From the NCBI GenBank assembly GCA_963853835.1, contig OY970829.1, forward strand, positions 9,344,446-9,408,445: a stretch of DNA of 64,000 nt, given 5' to 3'. The notes under the pieces are model-generated. The model did not search any database and had not been told where the DNA came from. It was given only the letters and a program-made list of their open reading frames with translations. This DNA comes from Calendula officinalis. Lineage: Eukaryota; Streptophyta; Magnoliopsida; Asterales; Asteraceae. Shown here piece after piece: positions 1 to 12,200 of the stretch (positions are counted from its first letter, which is position 1; each line of letters starts with the position of its first letter). The translations under genes were made by a program, and so were the position numbers.

Positions 1-473
1 ACTCGGACCCGAAATATCCGAAACCCAATTTAGGAGGATTAGTAGACCCGAGAACCGAACCATTTACATAATACGGTTCCGGTTCGGTTCGGGTAAATCG
101 GGTATATACCTGATTGGAACCGCAGTAGTAATCGTAGCCACTTTTTAGTGTTTTTATCATGTTCATTAGTTTATATATGTATTATTATAATGATTTACAA
201 ATAACAATTGTTTAATTAATATGAACTAAATACTATTAATAGTATTATACCACAATAAATTCCAAATACATAATTAATTAATTTCGGTTCGGGTCTTACA
301 CCCGATTTGGTCCATAACCGATGTACCCGGACCCGAAATACCCGATACCCGATTTCTCGAAAAATCTTGGACCCGATACCCGAACCAATTTTTAGTAATC
401 CGGTTCCAAACGGTTCTGGTTCCGGTTCGGTACAGTTACGATTTCAGGTTTTCGGTTCTATGTCTCATCCCTA
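1..473. mobile_element. Right part of a hAT-like non-autonomous element (left end outside window)
   Basis: The stretch is built of degenerate CCCGAACC / GGTTCGGGT motifs on both arms and ends in CTCATCCCTA. This is the usual terminal style of plant hAT MITEs, whose other end would read TAGGGATGAG. The left terminus is not in the window, so neither length nor target duplication can be checked. Similar GGTTC-rich elements lie at 9890-10272 and 63114-63811. Confidence 0.5.
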
Positions 474-2218
474 GAAGAGATATGGGTAGAGGTGTTTCTA
501 GCTAGTTGAACTAGTAAATTTTTTAAAAATATCTCAATAATCACAGGAAATTGAACATACAACCCTTTATTGTGAAAAAATGATTAGGTACTTTTTAAGT
601 GGGAGAGTTTAACTTACCTATTTTTTTTGTAGAAAAAAAATGGACTAATTACCCTTTTTTGACAATTTTCCCTAGTTTATACATCATAAAAATGAAATGA
701 CACAATGTTTATACGACTAATAAACGAGGTGAACCATATGAGATATTTTTATCAAATAAAGCGAGGTAATCAAGCTTGATTTAGATAAGAATTGCATCCC
801 GACTTAATTATAAACTGCTATTGTATTTGTATCAAACCTTGTATTACTATTGAAATGATCGCAACTTTTCTAAATTGAGTAATGAAAGTGATGACATCAT
901 CGTATTACTATTTTAAGGAAAATAAAGTCAATAATGGAAGAGAGCATGCTTACCAAATCTTAAGCTTTTAGAGTTGAGTTCATTCATTTTCAAGCCGCCC
1001 ATCCCACTCCAAATTTACAATTGGATCATAAATTAAGATTCTGTCCCACACACACTCATGGACAGTACAAATGATTGGTTACTAGAAACCTTTCTAGATT
1101 CGTTGTCAAAAGTTTAAAATCTGGATTTTATAGACTTAAATTATTTTGTAGAGATAGTCCTTTTACGGAATTTTTTTTTTTATTTATAAAGAGTTTTGAT
1201 GAAATTAGAAGCATTGTTTTAAAACCCGGATTTTAAATCATGCCGGCTGATGCTTTAAAAATGGCTGAATCAGTCGGACCGGTTGAACTGGATTTCCAAA
1301 AAAAGCTCAACACACGTCAAAAAAATACAACTTATTACGGGTAAATGCATGTGAGGCAAGTTAGACCTCAACATACGAAAATCTCGCACCAAAATCCTTG
1401 GACCATGTCGTGACGGTATGGTCAAGCCTTAAACCTTGACAAGTCATGGCGGTAACAAGGCGAGTCTTTTAGAATTATGATTGACACTTTCAAGTTTTCT
1501 AATTCTTATTAGATGTAATTTTACACTATTTAACATGTCGTGTCATTATATATAATTATAAATTATAAATATAAATATAAATATAAATATAAGTATAAGG
1601 AAGAATATAGAGTTTTTGTGAGATAAAAAAGAGAGTCTTGTGGGTTCAAATACGATTGTTTCGTTCACTCGTAATATCTAAGACATTAATTTTGATGAGG
1701 GCTGATCGAGGCCTACATTCATACGATTGTACGTTTCGTTCAAATATGATTGTTTTTTACATAACTAACCATTATTTTCGGTAATTTATTTTTCCAGGAA
1801 ATATATTTTTATAAAACCGTGATTTGTTATTTTACGTTAAAAGAGAAAAATACAACATCTGAAATAGAAGAAAATTAAATATAATATTTTAGTAAAAATA
1901 AAAAGGAGTTGCGTTATATAATTGATGTAAAATACATTTTACTGCATGGTCTGTATAAATGAAATTATAGGGAAAAAAATTAATAAAATTAGTTTACCAA
2001 TATTTTTCAAATAGTCACAAGCTAATTATTTGTTTTATATTATTTAAATATTACTATAAGATAGATATACGATTTCATAGTAATCCAAATTTTACGCTTT
2101 TCATGGGAAGTTAGGGTAGATTAATTAATTAAAAATCCTATTACAACTCGCATAAAGACTCTTTATCCAGATTATATACAGAAAGCTGGTAACTCCATAA
2201 GCAGCTTCAAACGTTTCA
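474..2218. other. Intergenic, AT-rich, no gene seen
   Basis: No open frame with a recognisable protein was found. A short TATAAA-type microsatellite lies near 1558-1598. The last 60 bases are the 5' leader of the gene that starts at 2219, with a TATATA-like stretch near 2171 that may or may not be its TATA box. Confidence 0.5.
1558..1598. repeat. (TATAAA)n microsatellite
   Basis: About six copies of a six-base TATAAA/ATAAAT unit stand in tandem, with one imperfect copy at the right end. Confidence 0.7.
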
Positions 2219-4315
2219 ATGGCGGATACTGGAGTAAGAATTTATGATGATCTTCAACCCATCTGCATTAATCGTGAATCTGATTTCGCTAACAAAAACA
2301 ATGTTACTCCAGAGTCTCTTCATCTCTCACAGGTACGTAGTAATTTGAAGAAAACCCTAATTACACTGAATGAATTAATATCTTTTTATTTTTTTGCAAA
2401 TTTGATTTGTTGATACCGTTATATGCAATGATCTTCAGGCATGCAATCCATCTTGGTTTAGTTTAACTCAATCTACATCCATGGTGGGTGGTGTAGAAAA
2501 AAATCAAGGTAAACAAGAACAAGAAATAAGTTTAAATAATGGAACTGGTTCTTCATCTTGTAAAGTTCATCTTCAAACAATCTACCAAAATTGTGAATTT
2601 GAAGCCGGTCAATCCTCCAATAGAACTAATTTGAAACGAAAGGTACATACATGTGACGTATATTATTTATCATTATCAAAACCCTAATTTTTTTTAGTTT
2701 TTTTTGTGAGTTTGTATGTTTATTTAGTTAATTGTAATTTGCAGGATCAACAGCATCTAGTTGGGTTGACTTCTGAGTCAACGCCTGTATCCAAGAAAAC
2801 TGCACCGACTTTACGTCAAGAAACCCAACAGATTAACGGACAACCAAAATTAGTTACTTTATCTCAACAACTACCTGAAAAGTTGAAACAAGTACCTGCC
2901 AAATTGAAGGCTGCTAGTATTCCTGCACGTTTAGTGAGAATCGGCTCATGGAACGTAAGTTTTTAATTCTTTCTTTTTCCCGGAATATATTCAATTATAA
3001 TTTGTTGGTATTAAATTATATATTAGTTTAATATTTAAATAATATGGGCATGTAGCGAGCATCAAACAATGAAGGAGATTTAGTAGTTAAATTTTACTAC
3101 GGGAAGAAAAAACTGGTGTGGGAATTCCTTTTCGGTTCTAAGAAAAAGAAAATTGAAATCCGATGGTCACAAATAACTGCCATTAACGCCTTCGTGGAAG
3201 AAGACAAAACGTGCCGTCTTGAAATCGAGGTTTTCTTCATTCCGTCTATTTATATATTTTGTCTTAATTTTATTAAATATTAAATATAATGATAATAATA
3301 ATGCGGACGTTTTTTTTGCAGTTGGGTAAACGACCAGATTTATGTCATGAGATTAACTACCAACCGAAAAAGCATACCCAGTGGGCGCCAACCACCAATG
3401 ATTTTACCGACGGTCAAGCTCATATTTGCAGGTAATATTAATTAACCGTTAAATAAAATGTATAAATTTCCAAAAACGTTTAGATAAAAAAATATTATAC
3501 TAAATTACTAGCTTGTGACTTAATTAACGGTTATATATATTTGTTCCAGGCGACATACAGTCATATTTCGACCACAAGTTCTCGACAAACCATTCGAGAA
3601 CCTTTTGCGATGCGACAGCGGTCTAGTCAACTTAAGTCAACGCCCTTTCCCTAGTCACAACTCTCCATTTTTCGACAACCAAATCCTTAACTCAATATTT
3701 AACGAACGTGTCTACAAATGTCCTCCGATTCCTGTCATAAATAACGAGCATCGGGAAGCAATCACGCCTTATGTCCCGAATCCTATTCCAATTAATCCAA
3801 CTGGTCCTTTTGACGGATATTATAATCCTAAGTTACCGACACCGGATAATGATAATTTGATTCTATCATCGTGTTTTTCTTCACCAGATTTGACGTTTCC
3901 TTATGTGAATGATCAAAACGTGGACGTTTCATATTTCGATCAACAAATGTATTCAACAGCTCCGATTAGAGAGATGGAATGGAATCCCGAACAACTACCG
4001 GAATTGCAAGCTATGAGCGACGAGAATAACGGTGCTGGATTTACAAACCAAGAAACAAGCATTAAAGTTGATACGACAAAACCTTGCGAAGATGGTGGTA
4101 CGATGTTTGATCAGTCACATGTTAACAACCATGGAATTGTTTTCAAGGAATCCGATTCCGGGTTACCTGTTGAAGCTGGAACCGGAATGGGAATGGGAAT
4201 GGGTGATTCCAATCAACCGATGAATCAAACGGAGGATGTATATGACGAGATTTTGAGAATTTATGAAGAACTTGATTTCCAAGACCAAAACGCTCTGGAT
4301 AAATATTTTAAATAG
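2219..4315 (+). CDS. TRF2/HOY1-type PH-like domain protein (plant-specific, function unknown)
   Basis: Six exons join cleanly: 2219-2332, 2439-2642, 2745-2954, 3056-3229, 3322-3431 and 3550-4315, giving 525 residues. All introns are GT-AG and the first four are phase 0. Residues 1-170 are polar and probably disordered. Residues about 170-290 form the conserved part: a basic GSWN/RASNNEGDLVVKFYYGKKK stretch, then KIEIRWSQI and LGKRPDLCHEINYQP, ending in VIFRPQVLDKPFENLL. This pattern is what I remember as the TRF2/HOY1 PH-like domain of uncharacterised plant proteins. The last 230 residues are low-complexity, rich in N, P and acidic residues, with a short GMGMGMG run. The domain name is from memory; the molecular role is unknown. 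The exon structure is well supported because every junction keeps the frame. Confidence 0.85.
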
Positions 4316-4857
4316 CTGATCAAATTGAGAAAAAAACTAGCAAAGAAGCTAGGAAATTACATTCGATCTATATTTTTTTAAGCCAATTTATCTAACTATA
4401 TACATATTTTACGACAATTACAAATCCAAAGAAAGACGTAGTTCCATACGAACCAGCGATAGAAGAGTTAGTAGGACATCGGATCATGGAATAAAGTTGT
4501 TATCGTTTAAAAGCTTTTTAACATTTTGTTTTTTGTTAAAAAGTTTAGATTAATAATATGAAAAGAGAGACGTTTAATGTATGCCTAGCTGTAATTCTAC
4601 ATTTAAATATTGGTGCTTGTTAATCGTTTATTTTATTTTCTAATGAATATTGTTTTTATGGAAAGGTACGTTTCTTTTGGTTAATATACACGTGTGTTGC
4701 TAACATGAACTTAAAATACTTCCTCCGTCCCACAAAAAATTTATCATTTGATTTTTGTACAAATTTTTAGGTGATAGTTAGTGGTGGGGTCATTGATAAT
4801 ACTTTTGATTAAAATATAAGGTTGGGTTGGAGAGAGAAATATAGTTAGTGGATAATT

Positions 4858-7800
4858 TAGGGGTGTAAATGAGCCGAGCCGAGCCCGAGCTTGACTAGGT
4901 TCGAGCTCGACTCGTTTAAGTTTTAAGGAGCTCGAGCTCGGCTCGTTTAGGTTTTCGAAGGTTCGGGCTCGGCTCGATTAGGCTCATTTAAGCTCCCATA
5001 TACACAAAATATATAAATTTTTTTATTTAATTATAATATTTAATATATTATGTAAGCACTTCATTTTTATATTATGTTATATACATACACACATAAGTAT
5101 AAAAATCTACCTCTATATATGATGCCTAATTTTGAATTGAATTTGTCCACATGTCCTATTCGCATCTTCTTATTGGCCGGTTTTGATGACATGTAATTAG
5201 AGATAATGCCACTTGTCAAACCCTTTTTCTTCCACTCTGCTCCCTTTCACGTTTTCTTCTACCCGTTTCGACGGATTGCGCCATGATTCCAGGCATTATT
5301 ATAGAAGGAGTCAGGTTTTCCTTCCACATTGAAACCGTTCCTCACAATCTCCACCTTTGCCCCCGTAAGTTAATGCTTCTAAAATAATTAATTTATGCGA
5401 TTCGTATCATTCAGTGTGTTTACTCGTGAATTAGGGTTTGAAATTTTGAGATTCTTCGTCAGCTTTCTTGAACTTTTCGCAACTTTCAAATCCGATTCTT
5501 CATCATCATTTATCATTGTGTTCTTATTTTGACATTCATGGCAAATCTCTATATCAAATTCGTACTTGACGACGATCACTTTACCTGTCACCGAGGTTAG
5601 TTATCAGTTTCGATCTATTATCATATTCGATCTGGCTGCTTATGATTTCTCCATCGACACTATCGAATTAGGGTTTGAATTTTATGCTGATTTAATTGAA
5701 TATTCTCAAATCTGGCTTGAAATTTGATTTTGGTTTCTAAATATGACCATGTCAATTGAATCTTTGTTCTGTAATTCATGTTGGCTGAAATATTACCAAT
5801 GCGAATTACATAATGGATAATCCCACTGAAATATCAGTTAATACAGTTGCCACGTCACATCCATGTAGTAACACGAATTTGGCTTGTGACAGACTAAATA
5901 TTACCAGATTATTGAAATAAACTAACTTGAATTTGACTTAGTTTTCTATGGTTTGACAATAATAGAGATTGGTAAATTCAAACTCAATATTACAAATTAC
6001 CAACTGATACTATATTTTGTAGGTATATACTTGAATCACGAATGATCATATCTACGAATATGATCTGGTATGGTGGTTCGTTATGCAATAATAAGAACAA
6101 CCTCTTATTGTTCCACACCAATTTTACAACAACATCGAATTCGGAAAGATTATTCTGAAATATCAATCAGTTAATTAGGAGAAAATATTCATAGAATTCC
6201 AATTATATTCCCCCTTCATCACTAGGACTACTAATTAAAAGTTGATTAAGTGTCTATGCTAATAAGTTTTCCTTATTTAAATAATGATATATTACGGGCT
6301 GTATTTGATGATGTTGACTTTGATAAATGTTTCTTCTTTCACCAGTTTAAAATTAGGTGCAATATGCATAGATGTTGGTCTCCCTCCGGGTATTCTCAAT
6401 ATTCTGACTGGCAACTGGTTCACATGTTGGTGCACCATTGCCTTCTCATCCAAATTTTGATAAGCTAACGAGTTAACATGGCCCGGTTCAAACGGGTGGG
6501 TCAAACATTACAATTAAACATGAAAAAAGTAGCATATTGATTGCCATCATGTGTTCACATATTGCTTCTGGTTTTGATTAGCCTTATAACCTGGGTTCCG
6601 ACTCGTTTTACGAGCCGACTAACCTCAGGGTGAACCTTCGTGGCCATAAGTGGGTATTTTTTTTTTCTCCTAGCAGGGATTAAAGATTGAATCCTCAAAT
6701 CACACCGTAATAAGTTCAATTTTGTTATTGGACAAAGATGTGACAAAAAAGAAATGACAACATATGTTACTCATAAATTAACATTCATTTCAAGAAATCC
6801 AAGGAATTATTATTGATGTTATTTCTCTCATCTTGATTCATTATGTGTTGCAACTTTTACTTATGAATCTTGTGTTGAAGTTGCTCACTATATGAATTTT
6901 GAGCAATATGAATGTTAATTGGTGGCAGAGGTATCTATATTTTATTTTATAGATATGAATAATCAATGTATTAAATAACGGGTTAGTATGCCACATGTTT
7001 AGTTAAAATTATCTTATATTTTTAATGTCGTTGGAAATGAAGATAATGAAAATGGTGATGTTGTGGTGCTTGAAAATGTTGGTTTGGATTCAGGGCAAAT
7101 TACTTGAAGATGGCAATTGTAGAAAGTGAAAATAATGAAGATTTTGATCTGGGTTATTATTATGAAGCTTGAATGTGTTAGAACTTTCAGTTATAATGTT
7201 TTGTTGGATGATTAATGTGTACAGTTTTTTTTTTTTTTTTGTTGATCAATATTTCAACTTAATTTTGTTTTGGAAAAGATGTTGAACTTCAAGTTTAAAG
7301 TGTTCAATCTTAGTTTGACCATTGCTAATTTTTTATTTTGTACAAATTCTTATTTTTAAATTCTCCTGTATTTATATCAATTTTTAAAATTATTTATGAC
7401 GTCTCTAAATTTTCTTTACTATTTATTTATGTATCAACATTGTTTTTCATCATTTCAATTATAGATTCTTATGTTATTTCAACAATATTACTTTTTTTTA
7501 ACGACAATTTCTTACTCTACACCTAATTTCCACATATTTCTATGACGGGACTTGAACCCCCAACTTCAAGGTTGTGAGGCAAATGACATTATTTTATTAT
7601 TTTCCTATATCTCTCTCAAAGCATGCCCGTCCATTCGTGCGGACTTTGAAGCTAGTATATAATATATAATTATATTTTTGTAATAATTGATATATATTTG
7701 CTCGTTTAGGCTCGCAAGCCTAATCAATCTTAGTGGATCAAGCTCGGGTTCGGGCTCGTTTAATAAACGAGCTCTTAGTTAAGCTCAGACTCGGCTCATA

Positions 7801-7883
7801 CTCGTTTAAGCTCGGCTCGTTTCGAGCTTTTAACGAGCTGATCCCGAGTAGCTCACGAACGACTCGGCTCATTTTCACCCCTG
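4858..7883. mobile_element. hAT-like non-autonomous element inserted in the S1 MITE, itself carrying a Helitron
   Basis: The termini are AGGGGTGTAAATGAGCCGAG on the left and its near inverse (CTCGGCTCATTTTCACCCCT) on the right, followed by inverted GAGCTCGGCTCG-rich subterminal arms. The flanks read GTGGATAA on the left and GTGGATAT on the right. This fits an 8-bp target duplication that has decayed slightly, though the left copy is offset by about two bases. No transposase frame is present. Once the inner Helitron is removed, about 476 bp remain. Confidence 0.65.
5106..7655 (+). mobile_element. Helitron-like element, non-autonomous
   Basis: The left end starts TCTACCTCTATATATG directly after an A. 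The right end shows a GC-rich hairpin (GTCCATTCGTGCGGAC) a few bases before a terminal CTAG followed by T. This is the A / TC...hairpin...CTRR / T layout of plant Helitrons, and there is no target duplication or inverted repeat. The leader (TTTGTCCACATGTCC) also resembles plant Helitron 5' ends. No Rep/helicase frame is visible. The 2.5-kb interior has only short frames, so any captured gene pieces could not be named. Confidence 0.6.
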
Positions 7884-8040
7884 GTGGATATTAGTGGTGA
7901 GATCTTTAGTAATAATAGTTTTTTATTGTGTGGAGCCCATCAAATATGGGAAATGAGAAGTTTTTTGTGGGACAAAAATTTAGAGTGAAATAGGAAGTTT
8001 TTTATGGGACGGAGAAAGTATTCTGAACAATTAGTTGTAT

Positions 8041-8616
8041 TTTTTTTGAACGAAAAAATATATACTAGAAAGGAAAAGAGTTATCAAGAAGCTAGCCAAA
8101 CTAACATTACAAACAAGAAACTAAAATAAATCCATAAGATTATTACACCAAAGACCCCAGTGAATAAATACTAAACACCTCAATCTATACTTAATCTAAT
8201 AAAATGATTGCACTTGAATTTGTAAGATAATGGACATTGCCTTTGACCCGCCGTTTTTTACATACGATTTTGTTCCTATTCCTCCAAATAATGTACATCC
8301 CGGTATAAAATAATGTACATCCCGGTATAAAATAAGAGCGTCTGCTTCCTTTGAACATCAATTCAGCTACCCGATATAAAATAATGTACATCCCGATATT
8401 ACTAGATATAGAGATACCCCACCACTCACAAAACTCAATCCATATTTTTCGGGTTTCACCACAAGACCAGAAGAGAGGATTCTCGTCTTCAATGTCTCTT
8501 CCACACTTACAACAAGCCACCGATGGTAGAATCATTCCTTTCTTTAGCAAATTAAAACACGTCGGTAACTGACGAAATGATAATCTCCAAATAAATATAT
8601 TTGTTTTACTATACAT
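8041..8616 (-). pseudogene. LINE (L1-type) 3' fragment: reverse-transcriptase zinc-binding domain (zf-RVT)
   Basis: The frame on the minus strand reads WRLSFRQLPTCFNLLKKG, then CCKCGRDIEDENPLFWSC and WIEFCEWWGI. This is the zf-RVT pattern found at the C-terminus of plant LINE polyproteins. A T-run at the left edge (minus-strand poly-A) and flanks AATTAGTTGTAT / AATTGCTTGTAT (10 of 12 matching) suggest a 5'-truncated insertion with a decayed target duplication. A 22-bp piece (TAATGTACATCCCGGTATAA) is duplicated in tandem inside it. No RT core is present. Confidence 0.7.
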
Positions 8617-8628
8617 AATTGCTTGTAT

Positions 8629-9211
8629 AAAGACCCAGGGTGCTTGCTTGCACGTGACTTTTGAAACTATTTAACAAATTATAAATGACTTTTGCTAATG
8701 CGTGCCCTATGAACATACGATAACAAACGTTTAATAAATTAAAATTTTCATAATTAGAGTAAAATGATATTTATGAGGTATTAATGTTTTTATTTAAAGG
8801 ATATTAATACCTAAAGATAACATTCAATTCTCTGACCAAAACTGCCACTTGTCCCCAGGTGATTGGCGGTCTCAGAAGTACAAGTCGAGTAAATCACAGT
8901 GATAAGTAGCGTTTGGTGATTTATCGGCAACGCTTTATGGCATACAATCAACATTTTTTGAAAAAATTATTACACTTACGCCCCTCATTTATCCACAAAT
9001 AATATACCTATTTCAACACTATATCTATTACAGTAATTCCTTCATCAATGAGAATACACATGCTAATTATCTCCTAAAAGATGTTTTATTATTCCTGATT
9101 ATGAATGTATCTAATAATTCAAAATGTGACATGATGAATTTCAAAACAACATCTGGAATGCCACATCAACTACTCGTAGCCAAAAATCATGCATCACTCA
9201 GTTCCTATTTC
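8629..9211. other. Intergenic between LINE tail and release-factor gene
   Basis: I see no frame or repeat here that I can name. The right part is the 3' flank of the minus-strand release-factor gene. Confidence 0.4.
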
Positions 9212-12200
9212 TTATACCTCGTTGTTTTCCTTATCCATCGAGTCAGTTAAAAAGCTCAAAATAAAATCGTCAATTTCACCTTCAAGTACTGAATCAGGGT
9301 CCGAAACCTCAAAATTGGTCCGAAGATCTTTCACCATTCGATAAGGCTGCCACATGAAACAAATATTAGACAAATATTACACGTAGTATCTGAGACTCAA
9401 AAGTCAATGTTTGACTCTTTTTCTGAAACAGATAAAGATACAGATAAAGATTAAGTAGAAGGACATATACATGGAGTACATATGAACGTATTTGATTTCC
9501 CCAACTATTATCAGTTAGTGACTGTGTATATTGTGAATTCATCTGAGCCTGGCGGGCCATCTCTCGTTGATCCAATCGCGATTGTAGTACCGCCATTGCA
9601 GAGGCCTTGTTCTGGTGTTGTGACCTAAAATATATAAATCGTCGGTAAAAGTCACAATTTTGACCATTTAATTATGAATTGGATGGTTTATGTTGTGTTT
9701 TATCTCAAATTGGTCAAATATAACGAATTTAGGGAATTACGACTATGCTTGCTTTCTCAACATACAATTTATTTCTCTCTAATTTCAAGATTATGCTACC
9801 CTAAAAACTATCAACTTCAAGATTGTGCATGTTTGGGCTTACTTATCTTCCACATGTACATGCTATCATGCTCTAACCGCTTAAAATAGCAAAAACCTCT
9901 GAACCCGACGGGGAAACCCGAAATTGAGTGTTTTTGGGTCGGGTTGGGTCTAAGTGTTTCGGGTTCGGGTTTTTCAAGGGATTTTCTCGGGTCCGGGTCG
10001 AGCCGAGGTATCCCCGCCCCGATATATATAAATTATTATTATTTTTAATTAATTTTATATATTAAATATATAATACATAAGTGTTATCGGGGGTTTTCTC
10101 AGGTTCGGTTTGGGTTTCGGGGCATATTTCAGGGACGGATCGGGTTCGGGGTTTGTAAAATCCCCGATGGGGAAAACCCAAAAAAAAAACACGTCGGGGA
10201 TCGGGTCGGGTCGGGTTCGGTTTTTGATTTTGGGTTCGGATATGCCAAAACCCGACCCGTTGCCATTCCTACTTAAATTTGATAATTGTGGAAGATGAGT
10301 AATATCATTATTTATCTATGGATAATGTGTAATTGTGGAAGATGAGTAATATCATTATTTATCTATGGATAATGTGTAATTGTGGAAGATGAGTAATCAA
10401 AAAAAAAAAAATTACACAGACTAATGAAATTCTCTCCGGTTAATATATAAAAATTTTGGTTTTTGTCGGGTAAATGTTACCTTAACTGAATAATTAGGGT
10501 AATATATTCCTGAACTTGGAGAAAAAATAGATATTATATTACCCTAATTGAAAAAACAGCCATTTTATGTTATCATGAAATGAGATTCCCTGAATTCATT
10601 TATGAGTAAATTGCATAAACAATCCCTCGGTTTGTATGTAATTATGCATTTTGTCCTTTGACTTTTTAACATAAATCCACAACTAACAGTCAACAACTAG
10701 CAAACAGAATAAGGACCTTTCATTTTGGCAAGCGGCAGTGATTCCGGTAGGTATATGAGTCAACCTAACTGCACTGTCTGTGACATTGGCATGTTGACCA
10801 CCGGCCCCACCTGAGCGGTATCTTTCTATCTTTAAATCTGAGTCGTTGATTTGAAAATGATGAGATCCATCTCCTAAAATTGGGGTAACTGCAACTGCTG
10901 CAAATGAAGTGTGTCTGCGTTTGGCACTGTCAAAAGGTGAGATACGGACCAAACGGTGGGCCCCAACTTCTGCTTTTGCGTACCCGTATGCGTATTCACC
11001 ATCTACTTTTATTGTTGCTCTCTGGTATATAAAGATTAAGATAATGTTTAGTTATGAAATTGTGGCTTTCGTCACTCGACTTTTGTTTATTACACAGATA
11101 ATCCTTAATTTTGAAACTTGTAACATCAATGGTCCCTAGTTTTGAAACTTGTAACATCAATGGTCCCTAGTTTTGAAATTTGTAACATCAATGGTCCCTA
11201 AGTTTGAAAGTTGTAAGATCAATGGCCACTAAAAACTTATGACCATGTCTTGCTTTATGGACCATTGGTGTTACATGTTTCAAAATCAGGGTCGATTTGT
11301 GTAATAAAAGAAGTCTAGGGACGAAATCCATAATTTCATACAACACACAACACAAAAGGGCAATTTATGTCATTTAGTTAAAAAAATTATTATAATAAAC
11401 GAGTCCTATGGGAAGAAAGAAAGATTGATGGTCCAAAAAAGTTATTAACTTTTGATAAATTTTCTTTTAAAGAAAAGAAGATGAAGAGCAAATGAGAGAA
11501 TGCACAAGTTAAACCTTAATTCCTGCAATCTCACCACGCATTTCATCAACAACTATGACTCCAAAACCACGTCTTTGGGCCCACATTTTATACATTTGCA
11601 TCACCATACCGGCCCAATCCATGCTCTCAGTCCCACCCGCCCCCGCTTGAACCTATCATACAACATTAAATACAAAATCATGATCCCAAAACTTAATGAT
11701 ATATAGTTTTAGGCTAATGTCATAAAATATCAATGTATTTTTGGGCAAGATGTAAAGTTCCTATTTTAAAAATATAAAATAAAAGCAACCTCTATGTAAC
11801 AAGAACAAGAATCATGTTCCCCAGCTAACAAAGCTTCAAGCTCCTTTTCTTTAACACTTTGTCTCATCCTCAACAATGCTTTTACCGATTCCTATTAAAA
11901 TGGTGTCATAATCATAAATATATTCTACATTTTATGTTTCATTATATAATCGGGCACTTTTAGGAAAAAGTTGAAGGAAAAAAATGTAGAATACCGATTC
12001 CAAATCAGGATCATCTTCTTCACGAGCAAGCTTAATCATGTCAATATGTTCGATTAATTCTTGTTCAAGTCCATTAACTTCCTTCATTTTACCCATGAGT
12101 GATCCATGTTCTCTGCTTATTTTCCCAGCATGAACAGGATCATCCCAAAGATCTGGTTTTTCCAGTTGAAATGTTAGCATCTCCAACCTTACTTTTAACT

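Larger units (their letters stand above)
4719..8018. mobile_element. Stowaway-like MITE (family S1), split by a 3-kb nested insertion
   Basis: The left arm begins CTTCCTCCGTCCCA after a TA, and the right arm ends TGGGACGGAGAAAG before a TA. Without the insert the MITE would be 139 + 135 bp, close to the 265 bp of the uninterrupted copies at 38280-38544 and 53370-53634. The inner text (ATAGTTAGTGG, TTTTGATTAAAATATAAGG) is shared by all three. Confidence 0.8.

Noticed and set aside
5388..5591. 67-residue minus-strand frame in the Helitron-like element
   Set aside because: No similarity to known proteins and typical chance length for AT-rich DNA.
10283..10396. CRISPR-like array
   Set aside because: Plain tandem repeat without spacers in a plant intron; likewise the other tandem repeats of the window.
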